A stretch of 64,000 bases of DNA from Hymenobacter siberiensis. GTDB lineage: Bacteria > Bacteroidota > Bacteroidia > Cytophagales > Hymenobacteraceae. The translations under genes and the position numbers were made by a program. Below, in pieces: positions 14,467 to 23,155 of the stretch. The notes under the pieces are model-generated. The model saw only the letters and a program-made list of their open reading frames with translations, was not told where the DNA came from and did not search any database. Position 1 is the stretch's first letter. Every line of letters starts with the position of its first letter. The DNA is taken from positions 558,001 through 622,000 of the forward strand of contig NZ_JAHLZZ010000001.1 in the NCBI RefSeq assembly GCF_018967845.1. Reading direction: 5' to 3'.

Positions 14467-16083
14467 TTATTTCTTAGTGGCCGGGAAATCGATGGCGCTG
14501 GTATAGGTGCTGGCCTTGCCAAACGACTGGTTGATTTCGTCCACGGCAGCACGGCTGCTCAGGCGCTTGGGCTTGGTGTTGAGGAAGGTACCATCCTCGC
14601 CTACCAGCATGTAGGTGGGCACTTCCTGCAAGGCATACTCCTTGGCTACCACCGAGCGCAGCCCGCCGCCAGGAATGCGTACCTGCACGCCGGGCAGTTT
14701 TTTCACGGTCACGAGCGAACGCCAGGCTTGCTCGTTCTCGTCCAAGGCAATGTTGATGAAGGTGATGTTCTTGCCTTCAAACTTGCGCATCAGCTCCTGT
14801 GCGTAGGCCAGGTCACGCAGACACAGGCCGTTGGTGCTTTTCCAGAAGTTGAGGTAAACCAGCTTGCCGGCGAAATCGTGCAGGTGCACGGTGTCGCCGT
14901 TGGCAGTGGGCAGCTTAAAATCGGGAGCCGGGGCGCCGATGGCGAAATCCTTGTGCTGATTAAAATCGGCCTGCAGCGTGAGATAGAACTGATTTTTGGG
15001 GTCGTAGTTGCGGAAATCGGCCAGCATGGCGGCCGACTGCTTCACGTGCCCAAAGCGGAACGACTCCTGCAGCACGCGGCCCAGAATAACAGCCCGCGAC
15101 GGACCGGTGAGCTTCTTGCTGGCCAGCGCGTAGCAGGCCGGGTAAAAGTCGGGGTCGGAGCGCTGGTGGTGGTCCTGGCTCACGGTGAAGTGCACGTAGT
15201 TGAGCAGGAACTCGTGGTACAGCTCGCTCTGCACGGCGTTGGGCTCGTTGAGCAGGCCGGGCTCGCGCAGAAAGTTGTAGTAGTCAGGAGCCATTTTCAG
15301 GCGGCCCTCGGTGTTCACCACCTGCTCGCGCAGGTCCTGAAAGGTCAGCTTATCATTGGCGTAGGCATACACCACTTCGGCATGGGCATAGTTATAAAAC
15401 TCCTGCGTGAACGACTGCTTGGCCGCATGGTCTTCCAGAAACTCGTATTCGTGCTTGCGGCGGTACTCCAGGAAGGACAGAAACGGCGCTTCGTAAAGCT
15501 GAATATTATCGGGCAGCACCTGAAAACCATCATTTTCCACAAACTGGGCATCGGCTTCCACCAGGTAGTTGTTGGCGTTGGCGGCTTGTTGGCGATGGCG
15601 CTGCTCGTCGGTCAGGTTGGCACGGTTGCGCAGCTTGGTGGCGAAGCCGGAGGGCACGTCATTGGGCTTAAATTTCAGCGTGCCCGACATGTCGCTGCCC
15701 TTAAAGCGCACGTCCATGTCGGTGCCGGGGTCCAGAAAGAGCGGGGCCACGTCGTCGCCATACACCAGGTCGGCCTTGGTGGCACCGCTCACGGGCACCA
15801 CCACCTTAAAATCGCCCTTGTCGCTGAGCGGCACCCGAAACAGCTTTTCCTTGGGGTCAAGCGGGTTTTCGCGCAGCGAAATCGCAACGGAGTCAGTGGT
15901 AGGACCACTCACCCGCCCGGTGAGGGTGGCCATGCCCGCCGAGGCAGCAGCCGCAGCCGGAACCGCTTTGGCGGCAGCACCCACTACCGTGGTAGTCCGG
16001 CCCTGGGTGTGGCCCAGCAACGGGACCAGAACCAAAACTGCTCCGACCAGCCGGCGCGTACAAGTGACGAAAGATGATATCAT
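14467..16083 (-). CDS. Exported TlpA-like thioredoxin-fold protein lacking the nucleophilic Cys
   Basis: A 538-residue protein with an N-terminal signal sequence (RRLVGAVLVLVPLLG), a DUF4369-like beta-rich domain at about 55-140, a long helical middle and a C-terminal thioredoxin-fold domain from about 383 (IGAPAPDFKLPTANGDTVHL .. LVYLNFWKS .. VPTYMLVGEDG). In TlpA/ResA proteins FWxxWCxxC carries the catalytic pair; here it reads FWKSTNGLC, so the first Cys is Asn418 and only Cys421 remains. It cannot work as a normal dithiol oxidoreductase; a one-Cys or binding role is possible. The cis-Pro loop (VPTY) is kept. Predicted periplasmic. Confidence 0.85.
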   Translation of the reverse strand: MISSFVTCTRRLVGAVLVLVPLLGHTQGRTTTVVGAAAKAVPAAAAASAGMATLTGRVSGPTTDSVAISLRENPLDPKEKLFRVPLSDKGDFKVVVPVSGATKADLVYGDDVAPLFLDPGTDMDVRFKGSDMSGTLKFKPNDVPSGFATKLRNRANLTDEQRHRQQAANANNYLVEADAQFVENDGFQVLPDNIQLYEAPFLSFLEYRRKHEYEFLEDHAAKQSFTQEFYNYAHAEVVYAYANDKLTFQDLREQVVNTEGRLKMAPDYYNFLREPGLLNEPNAVQSELYHEFLLNYVHFTVSQDHHQRSDPDFYPACYALASKKLTGPSRAVILGRVLQESFRFGHVKQSAAMLADFRNYDPKNQFYLTLQADFNQHKDFAIGAPAPDFKLPTANGDTVHLHDFAGKLVYLNFWKSTNGLCLRDLAYAQELMRKFEGKNITFINIALDENEQAWRSLVTVKKLPGVQVRIPGGGLRSVVAKEYALQEVPTYMLVGEDGTFLNTKPKRLSSRAAVDEINQSFGKASTYTSAIDFPATKK

Positions 16084-16275
16084 GACAATAAGAACCAGCT
16101 CCGAGCAGTTATTAACAACCTCAGCAGCTACCTAGACAATGGATAGAACCAACGGAGTTTACCAGGCCATTCGCGGCAAAAGCCTATCAGTACTCCGAAG
16201 ATAAGGCTTTTTGATTTATAAAATCCAAATCAAAATTCTGGCTTTTCACGGCTTGCCCGGCACTTCGGCTTCCAC

Positions 16276-16297
16276 CAGCCGCAAACCCCTGCGGCTG
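16276..16297 (-). terminator. Hairpin downstream of radA
   Basis: CAGCCGCA and TGCGGCTG pair perfectly around AACCCC, 27 nt beyond the radA stop on the minus strand. No T run follows, so termination is only suggested. The rest of the 240-nt gap up to 16083 is AT-rich, with no gene I can support. Confidence 0.35.
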
Positions 16298-16323
16298 ATG
16301 CCTGATAATCAAGCAGGTTTTCC

Positions 16324-17721
16324 TCAACCGAATAATCCGTCCAGCACTTCGTCGAGCCGGCTCACCGCGTGCACTTTCAAGCCAAACCTAGCTAAGTCCA
16401 ATCCCTTGCCATTAAACCGGGATACGTACATTTCCTGAAAACCCAGTTTTTCGGCTTCGGCCAGGCGCTGGTCGAGGCGCGAGACAGCGCGTATTTCGCC
16501 GCTCAGGCCCACCTCGGCGGCCAGGCAAACGTGGCCGGGAATGGGCACATCATTGAGCGAGGAAACCACGGCGGCGCACACGGCCATGTCCAGGGCAGGG
16601 TCGTCGAGGCGCAGGCCGCCGGCAATGTTCAGAAACACGTCGTGCTGGCCCAGGCGCAGGCCGGCGCGCTTCTCCAGCACGGCCAGCAGCATTTGCAGGC
16701 GCTTGGCGTCGAAGCCGGTGCTGCTGCGCTGCGGCGTGCCGTAGGACGTGGGCGATACCAGGGCCTGCACTTCCACCAGCAGCGGGCGGTTGCCCTCCAG
16801 CGTAGCCCCGATGGCCATGCCGCTCAGGCTTTCGCCGCGCTGCGAGAGCAGAATTTCGGAGGGGTTGCTCACCTGCCGCAGGCCGTCGCCCTGCATTTCG
16901 TAAATCCCTAATTCTGAAGTGCTGCCGAAGCGATTTTTGGTGGTGCGCAGGATGCGGTAGCTCATGTGCCGGTCGCCCTCGAACTGCAGCACGGTGTCCA
17001 CCATGTGCTCCAGGATTTTGGGGCCGGCAATGCTGCCATCTTTCGTGATGTGGCCGATGAGCATGACCGGCGTGCTGGTTTCCTTAGCAAATTTCAGGAA
17101 TTCGGCGGTGCATTCGCGCACCTGGCTCACGCTGCCCGCGCCACTCTCCACCAGCGTGGAGTGCATGGTCTGGATGGAGTCGATGACGAGGATATTAGGC
17201 TGCACCTGGTCAATCTGCCGGAAAATGTTCTGGGTATTTGTCTCTGTCAGGATGTAGCAGCCGGGGTGCTGGCCGTCGGCCATGCGCTCGGCGCGCATTT
17301 TTATCTGGGCTTCGCTTTCTTCGCCGCTCACGTACAGCACCTTCATCTGGCGCAGGCTCAGGGCAATTTGCAGCATGAGCGTACTCTTGCCAATGCCCGG
17401 CTCGCCGCCGATGAGGATGATGGAGCCCGGCACGATGCCTCCGCCGAGCACGCGGTTCAGCTCGCCATCGGGCGTGATGATGCGGGGCTCGTCTTCAGCC
17501 AGAATATCACCGAGCGGGACGGACTTGGCGGCTTTCTTGATGTTGCCGCCGGGCACGGTGCTGGCGGGCTTCCACTGGCCGGTGGTGGTGGCCACGGTTT
17601 CCTTCTGGATAACTTCTTCAACGTAAGTATTCCACTCGCCACACACGGGGCAGCGGCCTATCCATTTCGATGATTGAGCACCGCAGGATTGGCAGAAATA
17701 GACGGTTCTGGCTTTGGCCAT
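16324..17721 (-). CDS. radA: DNA repair protein RadA
   Basis: RadA (Sms) is a RecA-like helicase that drives branch migration of recombination intermediates. The 465-residue protein has the N-terminal zinc finger (Cys10, Cys13, Cys24, Cys27 in FCQSCGAQSSKWIGRCPVCG), Walker A GGEPGIGKST at about 105-114, Walker B NILVIDSIQ, the RadA-specific KNRFG at 262-266, and a C-terminal Lon-protease-like domain (SGMAIGATLEGNRPLLVEVQ .. IAGGLRLDDPALDMAV). Length and start (ATG 17721) are normal. It is divergent from the kinase gene at 17897. Confidence 0.97.
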   Translation of the reverse strand: MAKARTVYFCQSCGAQSSKWIGRCPVCGEWNTYVEEVIQKETVATTTGQWKPASTVPGGNIKKAAKSVPLGDILAEDEPRIITPDGELNRVLGGGIVPGSIILIGGEPGIGKSTLMLQIALSLRQMKVLYVSGEESEAQIKMRAERMADGQHPGCYILTETNTQNIFRQIDQVQPNILVIDSIQTMHSTLVESGAGSVSQVRECTAEFLKFAKETSTPVMLIGHITKDGSIAGPKILEHMVDTVLQFEGDRHMSYRILRTTKNRFGSTSELGIYEMQGDGLRQVSNPSEILLSQRGESLSGMAIGATLEGNRPLLVEVQALVSPTSYGTPQRSSTGFDAKRLQMLLAVLEKRAGLRLGQHDVFLNIAGGLRLDDPALDMAVCAAVVSSLNDVPIPGHVCLAAEVGLSGEIRAVSRLDQRLAEAEKLGFQEMYVSRFNGKGLDLARFGLKVHAVSRLDEVLDGLFG

Positions 17722-17896
17722 GAAAGGGTGTTTTTTGCTAAATTGAGTGAATATTTATAAGACCGACGGCAGCAAAAAAGTTGCCTGCTAACGGAAGCAT
17801 TATAGGCGGCTATCCGTCTATAATTGCTCGTGCAAGGTACGGCCAGCCCCGGCCCATGCCCACTTAACCTTCTTCCCTTCGCGGGGTTGCTTTGCC

Positions 17897-19297
17897 ATGC
17901 CTGAACCCCTCGTCCTCACCGCCGCCGACTTCGCCCCCATCATCGCCTTCGCTGGCCTGGCGCCCGACACGCTAACGTGGCTGCTGGCCCACGGCGAGGC
18001 CAACCGCTACGCACCCAATGAAGTCATTATCGAAGCAGGCGCGGCCGCCGACTTTATGATGGCCGTAGTGCGCGGCGGCATTCAGTTCTACGCCGGGCAG
18101 GGCGGACCGTCCACGCCGGTGTTCCGCGTCGGAACCGGCCAGGTATCGGGCGTGCTGCCTTATTCCCGGCTGCGCGAAGTAAAAAACCAGGGCACCGCCA
18201 CCGGCGAAACGGTGCTTTACCTGCTGCACCGCGACCATTTTCCGGCCCTGGAGCAAGTCAGCCCCGAGCTGGTGCAGCGCCTCGTGGGCATTATGAACGA
18301 CCGCAGCCGCGACCAGGTGCGCAGCCAGGAGCGCGATGACAAGCTGCGCGCCCTGGGCAAGCTCTCGGCCGGCCTGGCCCACGAGCTGAACAACCCCGCC
18401 GCCGCCATTGCCCGCGCCGCCCAGGCCCTGGCCAACCGCGTGGGGGCCAAGCCCGCCCTGTTTGTGGAGCTGGTGAGCCATTGCCCCTCACCCGCCGCCA
18501 TGCTGGCCCTCACCGCCTTAGCCGTGCCCGCCGCCGAAGCCCAGCCCCCACAAAGTGCCCTGGCCCGCGCCGACCGCGAAGACGAGCTGACCGACTGGCT
18601 CGCCACCCACGGCGTGCCCAACGGCTACCACCTCGCCCCCGCCCTGCTCGAAGCCGGCCTCTTGCCCGCCGCTCTGGCCGCCGTGGCCGAACTGCTGCCG
18701 CCCGCCGCCCGCCCGGCGGCTTTTGCCTGGCTCGAAGGCCAGCTCACCACCATGCAGCTGGTACGCGACGTGCAGGAGGCCGGCGGCCGCATCAGCAAGC
18801 TGGTGGCCGATGTGAAAACGTACTCGCACATGGACCGCGCCGGCGTCTTCGAACCCATCGACGTAACGGTTGGCCTGGAAAGCACTCTCAATATGCTCGG
18901 CTTCCAGCTGCGGCAAAAGAATGTGCGGGTTGTCCGCGATTATGCGGCCGGCCTTCCTGCTATTCGCGGGCAGGTAAGTAGCCTCAACCAGGTGTGGACC
19001 AACCTGCTTGATAATGCCATTGATGCACTGCCCGCGCAGGGCGGCGAAATCACGCTGCGCACCGAGCTGGAAGGCGGCTTTGTGCGCGTATTTTTGATTG
19101 ACAACGGCAGTGGCATTCCGGCCGACGTGCTGCCGCACATCTTCGAGCCTTTCTATACTACCAAGCAAGCCGGCGACGGCTCGGGGCTCGGCCTCGACAT
19201 TGCGCAGCAGATTATCCGGCAGCACGATGGGCGGCTGGAGGTTGAGTCGGCACCCGACTACACCGAATTCTGCGCCTGGCTGCCAATAGCTAATTAA
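17897..19297 (+). CDS. Cyclic-nucleotide-binding-domain sensor histidine kinase
   Basis: The 466-residue protein has no membrane segment. Residues 1-135 form a cNMP-binding-like beta roll (APNEVIIEAGAAADFMMAVV .. ETVLYLLHRDHFPAL). A DHp helix follows with His162 in LSAGLAHELNNPAAAI. A stretch of about 110 Ala/Pro-rich residues (about 180-285) then separates this helix from the second DHp-like helix (LVADVKTYSHMD). The HATPase domain has NQVWTNLLDNAIDAL, DNGSGIP, and GDGSGLGLDIA. It is 15 nt upstream of a receiver-glutaredoxin-thioredoxin-reductase fusion, almost certainly its partner. The ligand of the beta roll is unknown; the Arg of a classical cAMP-binding cassette is not evident. Confidence 0.88.
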   Translation: MPEPLVLTAADFAPIIAFAGLAPDTLTWLLAHGEANRYAPNEVIIEAGAAADFMMAVVRGGIQFYAGQGGPSTPVFRVGTGQVSGVLPYSRLREVKNQGTATGETVLYLLHRDHFPALEQVSPELVQRLVGIMNDRSRDQVRSQERDDKLRALGKLSAGLAHELNNPAAAIARAAQALANRVGAKPALFVELVSHCPSPAAMLALTALAVPAAEAQPPQSALARADREDELTDWLATHGVPNGYHLAPALLEAGLLPAALAAVAELLPPAARPAAFAWLEGQLTTMQLVRDVQEAGGRISKLVADVKTYSHMDRAGVFEPIDVTVGLESTLNMLGFQLRQKNVRVVRDYAAGLPAIRGQVSSLNQVWTNLLDNAIDALPAQGGEITLRTELEGGFVRVFLIDNGSGIPADVLPHIFEPFYTTKQAGDGSGLGLDIAQQIIRQHDGRLEVESAPDYTEFCAWLPIAN

Positions 19298-19312
19298 TTC
19301 AGCATCTGTATT

Positions 19313-20971
19313 ATGCCTGACAAAAAACCCATCATCCTCGCCGTTGACGACGACCCGCAGGTACTGGCCGCCATTGCCCGCGACCTGCGCCAGGAGTTTA
19401 GCGCCGAGTACCGCATTCTGCGCGTGAATTCCGGCCCCGAGGCGCTGGCCACCATCAAGGAGCTTTATGAGAAGGAGGAACCGCTGGCCCTCATCGTGGC
19501 TGACCAGCGCATGCCCGAGCTGGAAGGCGTGGAGCTGCTCACGGCCTCGCGCGAATTTTTCCCGGATGCCAAGCGCGTGCTGCTCACCGCCTACGCCGAT
19601 ACCGAGGCCGCCGTGCGCGCCATCAACTCGGCCCGGCTTGACCATTATCTGATGAAGCCCTGGGACCCGCCCGAAAATCTGCTTTATCCGATTCTGCACG
19701 ATTTGCTCACGGCCTGGCAGGCCGCCTATAGGCCTAAGTTTGGGGGCATCCGGCTCATTGGTTTTCAATGGTCGCCGCTCTCGCACGAGCTCAAGGATTT
19801 TCTGAGCGGCTACATGGTGGGCTACCAGTGGCTCGACTACGAAACCAGCCCCGAAGCCAAAGCCTTGGTGAAAGCACGGGGCTTCACGTCCACCGACTTA
19901 CCGCTGGTTATCTGCGCCGATGGCCAGGCCGTGGCCAATCCTACCAAAGCCGCCCTGGCCGAGCATTTGAACATCGCTAACCAACCTTTGCAGGACCTGT
20001 ACGACGTGGTGGTAGTGGGCGCCGGGCCGTCGGGGCTGGCCGCCGCCGTGTACGGCGCCAGCGAAGGCCTCAAAACCCTCATCATCGAGCGCCAGACGCC
20101 CGGCGGGCAGGCTGGCACCAGCTCGCGCATCGAAAACTACCTGGGCTTCCCCACCGGCCTGAGCGGGGCCGACCTGGCCTTTCGTGCCTGGACCCAAGCC
20201 GTGCGCCTCGGGGCCGAGTTCCTGGCCCCGCAGGAAGTGGCCGAACTCTGCATTCAGGACGGCTACAAAGTCCTGACCCTGAGCGATGGGCGTGAAATCA
20301 GCACCAAAGCCGTAGTCCTCACCACCGGCGTGAGCTACCGCACCCTCGACGTACCGGGCATGGAGCGCCTGAGCGGCGCGGGCGTGTACTACGGCGCGGC
20401 CCGCACCGAAGCCCGCAGCTGCGATGAGCAGGACGTGTACATCGTGGGCGGCGGCAACTCGGCCGGGCAGGCGGCCATGTACCTGGCCACCTACGCCCGC
20501 CGGGTGTTCATCGTCATTCGCGGAGCCGACCTTGCAGCCAGCATGTCGGCGTATCTCATTGAGCAGATTCGCACTACGCCCAATATCGAGCTGCTGCCAT
20601 ACTCCCAAATCAAGGAAGTATGCGGCCAAGACCACCTCGAAGCCGTGATGGTGGACGTGAATGGCACCGTCGAAAAGCGGCCGGCCCGCGCGCTATTTGT
20701 CTTCATCGGGGCCAAGCCCAGCACCGAATGGGTGTGCGACCAGGTGCTGTGCGACGGCAAAGGCTTCCTCCTCACCGGCCGCGACCTCGTGACAGACCCG
20801 CGCTACGCCGAAGTCTGGAAAAAAGACCGGGAGCCGTATCTTTTAGAAACATGCGTGCCCGGCATCTTCGCCGCTGGCGACAGCCGTGCCGGGGCCATGG
20901 CCCGCGTGGCCTCAGCCGTGGGCGAGGGCAGCATGGCCATCAAATTCGTGCACCAGTACTTAGACGAGTAG
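19313..20971 (+). CDS. Response regulator fused to Cys-less glutaredoxin and thioredoxin-reductase-like domains
   Basis: Three domains in 552 residues. Receiver (1-135): VDDDPQV acidic pair, phospho-acceptor Asp64 in IVADQRMP, Lys115 in LMKPW. Glutaredoxin-like (about 145-222): GIRLIGFQWSPLSHELKDFL where a Grx would have CPYC, and LPLVICADG around the cis-Pro site, so no redox Cys is present. TrxR-like flavoprotein (230-552): FAD motif VVVGAGPSGLAAA, TPGGQAGTSSRIENYLGFP, NADPH motif IVGGGNSAGQAA, C-terminal GIFAAGDSR. The CATC of thioredoxin reductase is replaced by GAAR at 361-364. It should bind FAD and NADPH but cannot pass electrons through the usual disulfides. Paired with the kinase just upstream. 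This fusion exists in other phyla. Confidence 0.88.
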   Translation: MPDKKPIILAVDDDPQVLAAIARDLRQEFSAEYRILRVNSGPEALATIKELYEKEEPLALIVADQRMPELEGVELLTASREFFPDAKRVLLTAYADTEAAVRAINSARLDHYLMKPWDPPENLLYPILHDLLTAWQAAYRPKFGGIRLIGFQWSPLSHELKDFLSGYMVGYQWLDYETSPEAKALVKARGFTSTDLPLVICADGQAVANPTKAALAEHLNIANQPLQDLYDVVVVGAGPSGLAAAVYGASEGLKTLIIERQTPGGQAGTSSRIENYLGFPTGLSGADLAFRAWTQAVRLGAEFLAPQEVAELCIQDGYKVLTLSDGREISTKAVVLTTGVSYRTLDVPGMERLSGAGVYYGAARTEARSCDEQDVYIVGGGNSAGQAAMYLATYARRVFIVIRGADLAASMSAYLIEQIRTTPNIELLPYSQIKEVCGQDHLEAVMVDVNGTVEKRPARALFVFIGAKPSTEWVCDQVLCDGKGFLLTGRDLVTDPRYAEVWKKDREPYLLETCVPGIFAAGDSRAGAMARVASAVGEGSMAIKFVHQYLDE

Positions 20972-20972
20972 G

Positions 20973-21063
20973 TAAAATGGCAAATGAGTAAATGAGTAAA
21001 GTTGACGTTCAACTGCCTGAAAATGTGCAGACAGAACGTCAACTTTACTCATTTGCCATTTTA
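20973..21063. repeat. Inverted repeat filling the gap between convergent genes
   Basis: The arms TAAAATGGCAAATGAGTA.. (20973-21010) and their complement (21034-21063) pair closely; the left arm has an 8-nt tandem duplication (AATGAGTA) missing on the right. It occupies the whole 92-nt gap between the fusion gene (stop 20971) and rfbA (stop 21064), and fits a bidirectional terminator. Its sequence is unrelated to the other families. Confidence 0.85.
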
Positions 21064-21939
21064 CTATTGTAGCATCAGCTGGTCGGGCAGGTTCATCAGG
21101 TAGTCGCCGTAGCCGCTTTTGCGCAACGGGGCGGCAATGGCGCGGAGCTGGTCGGCATCAATAAAACCCTGGCGGTAAGCGGCTTCCTCAATGGAACCTA
21201 CTTTCAGGCCCTGGCGCTGCTCAATTACTTTCACGAATTCGCCCGCCTGCATCAGGCTTTCAAACGTGCCGGTATCGAGCCAGGCCGTGCCCCGGCCCAG
21301 GATGCCCACTTTCAGCGTGCCGCGCTTGAGGTACTCGCGGTTCACGTCTGTGATTTCGTATTCGCCGCGTGGGCTCATTTCGAGGTTTTTGGCGATTTCC
21401 ACCACGTCGTTGTCGTAGAAATAAAGGCCGGGAACGGCATAGTTGCTCTTAGGCTTCTCCGGCTTCTCTTCGATGCTGAGGGCATTTTTGTCGGCATCGA
21501 ATTCCACCACGCCGTAGCGCTCGGGGTCGTGTACATGGTAGGCGAACACCACGCCGCCCTGGGGGTCGTTGTTCGACTTCAGCAATTCCTCCAGGCCCGC
21601 GCCATAGAAAATATTGTCGCCAAGTACCAGGGCCACCTTATCTTTGCCAATGAAATCGGCACCCAGCACGAAGGCCTGGGCCAGGCCGTTGGGCACTTCC
21701 TGCACTACGTACTGGAAATTGCAGCCTAGGTTTTTGCCGTCGCCCAAAAGCTTTTTAAACTGCTCCTGGTCGTGGGGCGTGGTGATAATCAGCACTTCCC
21801 GAATACCAGCCGACAGCAGAATCGACAGTGGATAATAAATCATCGGCTTGTCGTACACGGGCATCAACTGCTTCGAGACCGCCAGCGTGAGCGGATGCAG
21901 GCGGGTGCCGGAGCCGCCGGCGAGGATAATTCCTTTCAT
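21064..21939 (-). CDS. rfbA: Glucose-1-phosphate thymidylyltransferase
   Basis: RfbA/RmlA joins dTTP and glucose-1-phosphate to give dTDP-glucose. The 291-residue protein from the ATG at 21939 starts [18 protein letters not shown], the nucleotidyl-transfer signature, followed by [50 protein letters not shown] and [14 protein letters not shown]. All are standard for RmlA. It is the last gene of a six-gene minus-strand nucleotide-sugar cluster. rfbC and rfbD are absent from the window, so the final sugar need not be rhamnose. Confidence 0.97.
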   Translation of the reverse strand: MKGIILAGGSGTRLHPLTLAVSKQLMPVYDKPMIYYPLSILLSAGIREVLIITTPHDQEQFKKLLGDGKNLGCNFQYVVQEVPNGLAQAFVLGADFIGKDKVALVLGDNIFYGAGLEELLKSNNDPQGGVVFAYHVHDPERYGVVEFDADKNALSIEEKPEKPKSNYAVPGLYFYDNDVVEIAKNLEMSPRGEYEITDVNREYLKRGTLKVGILGRGTAWLDTGTFESLMQAGEFVKVIEQRQGLKVGSIEEAAYRQGFIDADQLRAIAAPLRKSGYGDYLMNLPDQLMLQ

Positions 21940-21948
21940 AGGTAAGAA

Positions 21949-22027
21949 TTGTAGCCTGGACTCTGCGAGTCCGGGTATTGGAGAATCTGGACTAACGCCC
22001 GGACTCACAGAGTCCAGGCTACAAATT
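21949..22027. repeat. Inverted repeat between epimerase and rfbA
   Basis: The arms TTGTAGCCTGGACTCTGCG.. (21949-21975) and their complement (21998-22024) pair with one or two mismatches. The inner words CCGGACTC and GAGTCCGG also repeat. It lies inside a co-directional operon, and the stop codon of the epimerase gene (22026-22028) abuts the right arm. Confidence 0.85.
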
Positions 22028-23033
22028 AATTACGTTCCTGAATGAACGCCTGATTGGCCTTGAACCACGCCAGCGTCTGCTTCAAACCCTCGCGGATGCG
22101 CACCTGCGGCTGGTAGCCCAGCAACCGGTTGGCCTTCGAGATATCGGCCAAAGAGTCGCGGATATCCCCGGCGCGGTCCGGCCCAAAAACCGGAGCCAAA
22201 TCCGAGCCCGCTTCCTCGCGCAGGATGTCGTACATCTGCACCAGCGAAGTCCGGTCGCCCACGGCAATGTTGTACACCTGGCCCAGGGCCTCGGGGTTCG
22301 TTACCAGAGCGGCGCGGATGTTGGCCTCCACGCAGTTCTCCACGAAGGTGAAATCGCGGGTCTGGCCGCCGTCGCCGTTCAGCGTGGGTGGCGTATTTTG
22401 CAGAATAGCGTCGATAAACAGCGGAATTACCGCCGCGTAGGCTCCGCCGGGGTCCTGGCGCGGGCCGAAGATATTAAAGTAGCGCAGGCCAACGATTTCC
22501 ATGCCGTAGGTTTTCGCAAACACATCAGCATACAGCTCGTTGGCATATTTTGTCACCGCGTAGGGCGAGAGCGGCTTGCCGATGCGGTCTTCCACTTTGG
22601 GCAGGCCGGGGTGGTCACCGTAGGTCGACGACGAGGCCGCGTACACGAAGCGCTTCACGCCCGCGTCTTTGGCGGCGGTCAGCATCTGCACGAAGCCGCC
22701 CACATTCACATCATTCGTCAGCACCGGGTCCTTAATGGAGCGCGGCACCGAGCCAAGCGCGGCTTCGTGCAGCACCACGTCCACGCCTGCGCAGGCAGCG
22801 GCGCAGGTAGCCGCGTCGCGGATATCGCCTTCGATGATTTCCAAGCGGTTATCATCTGAAAACAGCGCCAGATTTTTGTGAAAGCCGTTGGAATAGTTGT
22901 CCAGCGTCCGCACTTTCTTCACGCCGTATTTCAGCAGATACTCCACGATGTTGGAGCCGATGAAGCCCGCGCCGCCGGTAACGAGAAAGGTCAGCTTGTC
23001 GAGCGGCTGCTCATGGAAGGGGTTTTCGTACAC
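22026..23033 (-). CDS. WbpP/TviC-type UDP-N-acetylhexosamine 4-epimerase
   Basis: An extended SDR of 335 residues: Rossmann motif [11 protein letters not shown] near 19, catalytic Tyr158-x3-Lys162 in [14 protein letters not shown], and [15 protein letters not shown] at 89-103, the stretch typical of UDP-GlcNAc/GalNAc(A) C4 epimerases of the WbpP/TviC/Gne group. The start is a GTG at 23033 (VYENPF), as no ATG lies near. With the HexNAc dehydrogenase at 25410 it could supply UDP-GalNAcA-type precursors for a surface glycan. Confidence 0.88.
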   Translation of the reverse strand: MYENPFHEQPLDKLTFLVTGGAGFIGSNIVEYLLKYGVKKVRTLDNYSNGFHKNLALFSDDNRLEIIEGDIRDAATCAAACAGVDVVLHEAALGSVPRSIKDPVLTNDVNVGGFVQMLTAAKDAGVKRFVYAASSSTYGDHPGLPKVEDRIGKPLSPYAVTKYANELYADVFAKTYGMEIVGLRYFNIFGPRQDPGGAYAAVIPLFIDAILQNTPPTLNGDGGQTRDFTFVENCVEANIRAALVTNPEALGQVYNIAVGDRTSLVQMYDILREEAGSDLAPVFGPDRAGDIRDSLADISKANRLLGYQPQVRIREGLKQTLAWFKANQAFIQERN

Positions 23034-23040
23034 TTCGTTT

Positions 23041-23150
23041 AGTTATGAGTTATGAGTTATGAGTTATGAGTTAAAAGGTAAGAGTTGAGTCTTGGTAGCC
23101 AGAGCTGCTGTTGCATCAACTCCTAACTTTTAACTCATAACTCTTAACTG
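23041..23150. repeat. AT-rich inverted repeat with tandem ATGAGTT words
   Basis: The left arm has the 7-bp word ATGAGTT in four tandem copies (from 23045) followed by AAAAGGTAAGAGTTGAG. The right arm (23115-23150) carries one complement of it (CTCCTAACTTTTAACTCATAA). Similar simple words occur at 25310 and at 48737-48991. It lies between co-directional epimerase and rfbB genes. Confidence 0.75.
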
Positions 23151-23155
23151 AAGCG

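Noticed and set aside
23041..23089. Tandem ATGAGTT repeats considered as a CRISPR-like or minisatellite array
   Set aside because: Units are 7 bp without spacers, only four copies, and belong to the left arm of an inverted repeat.
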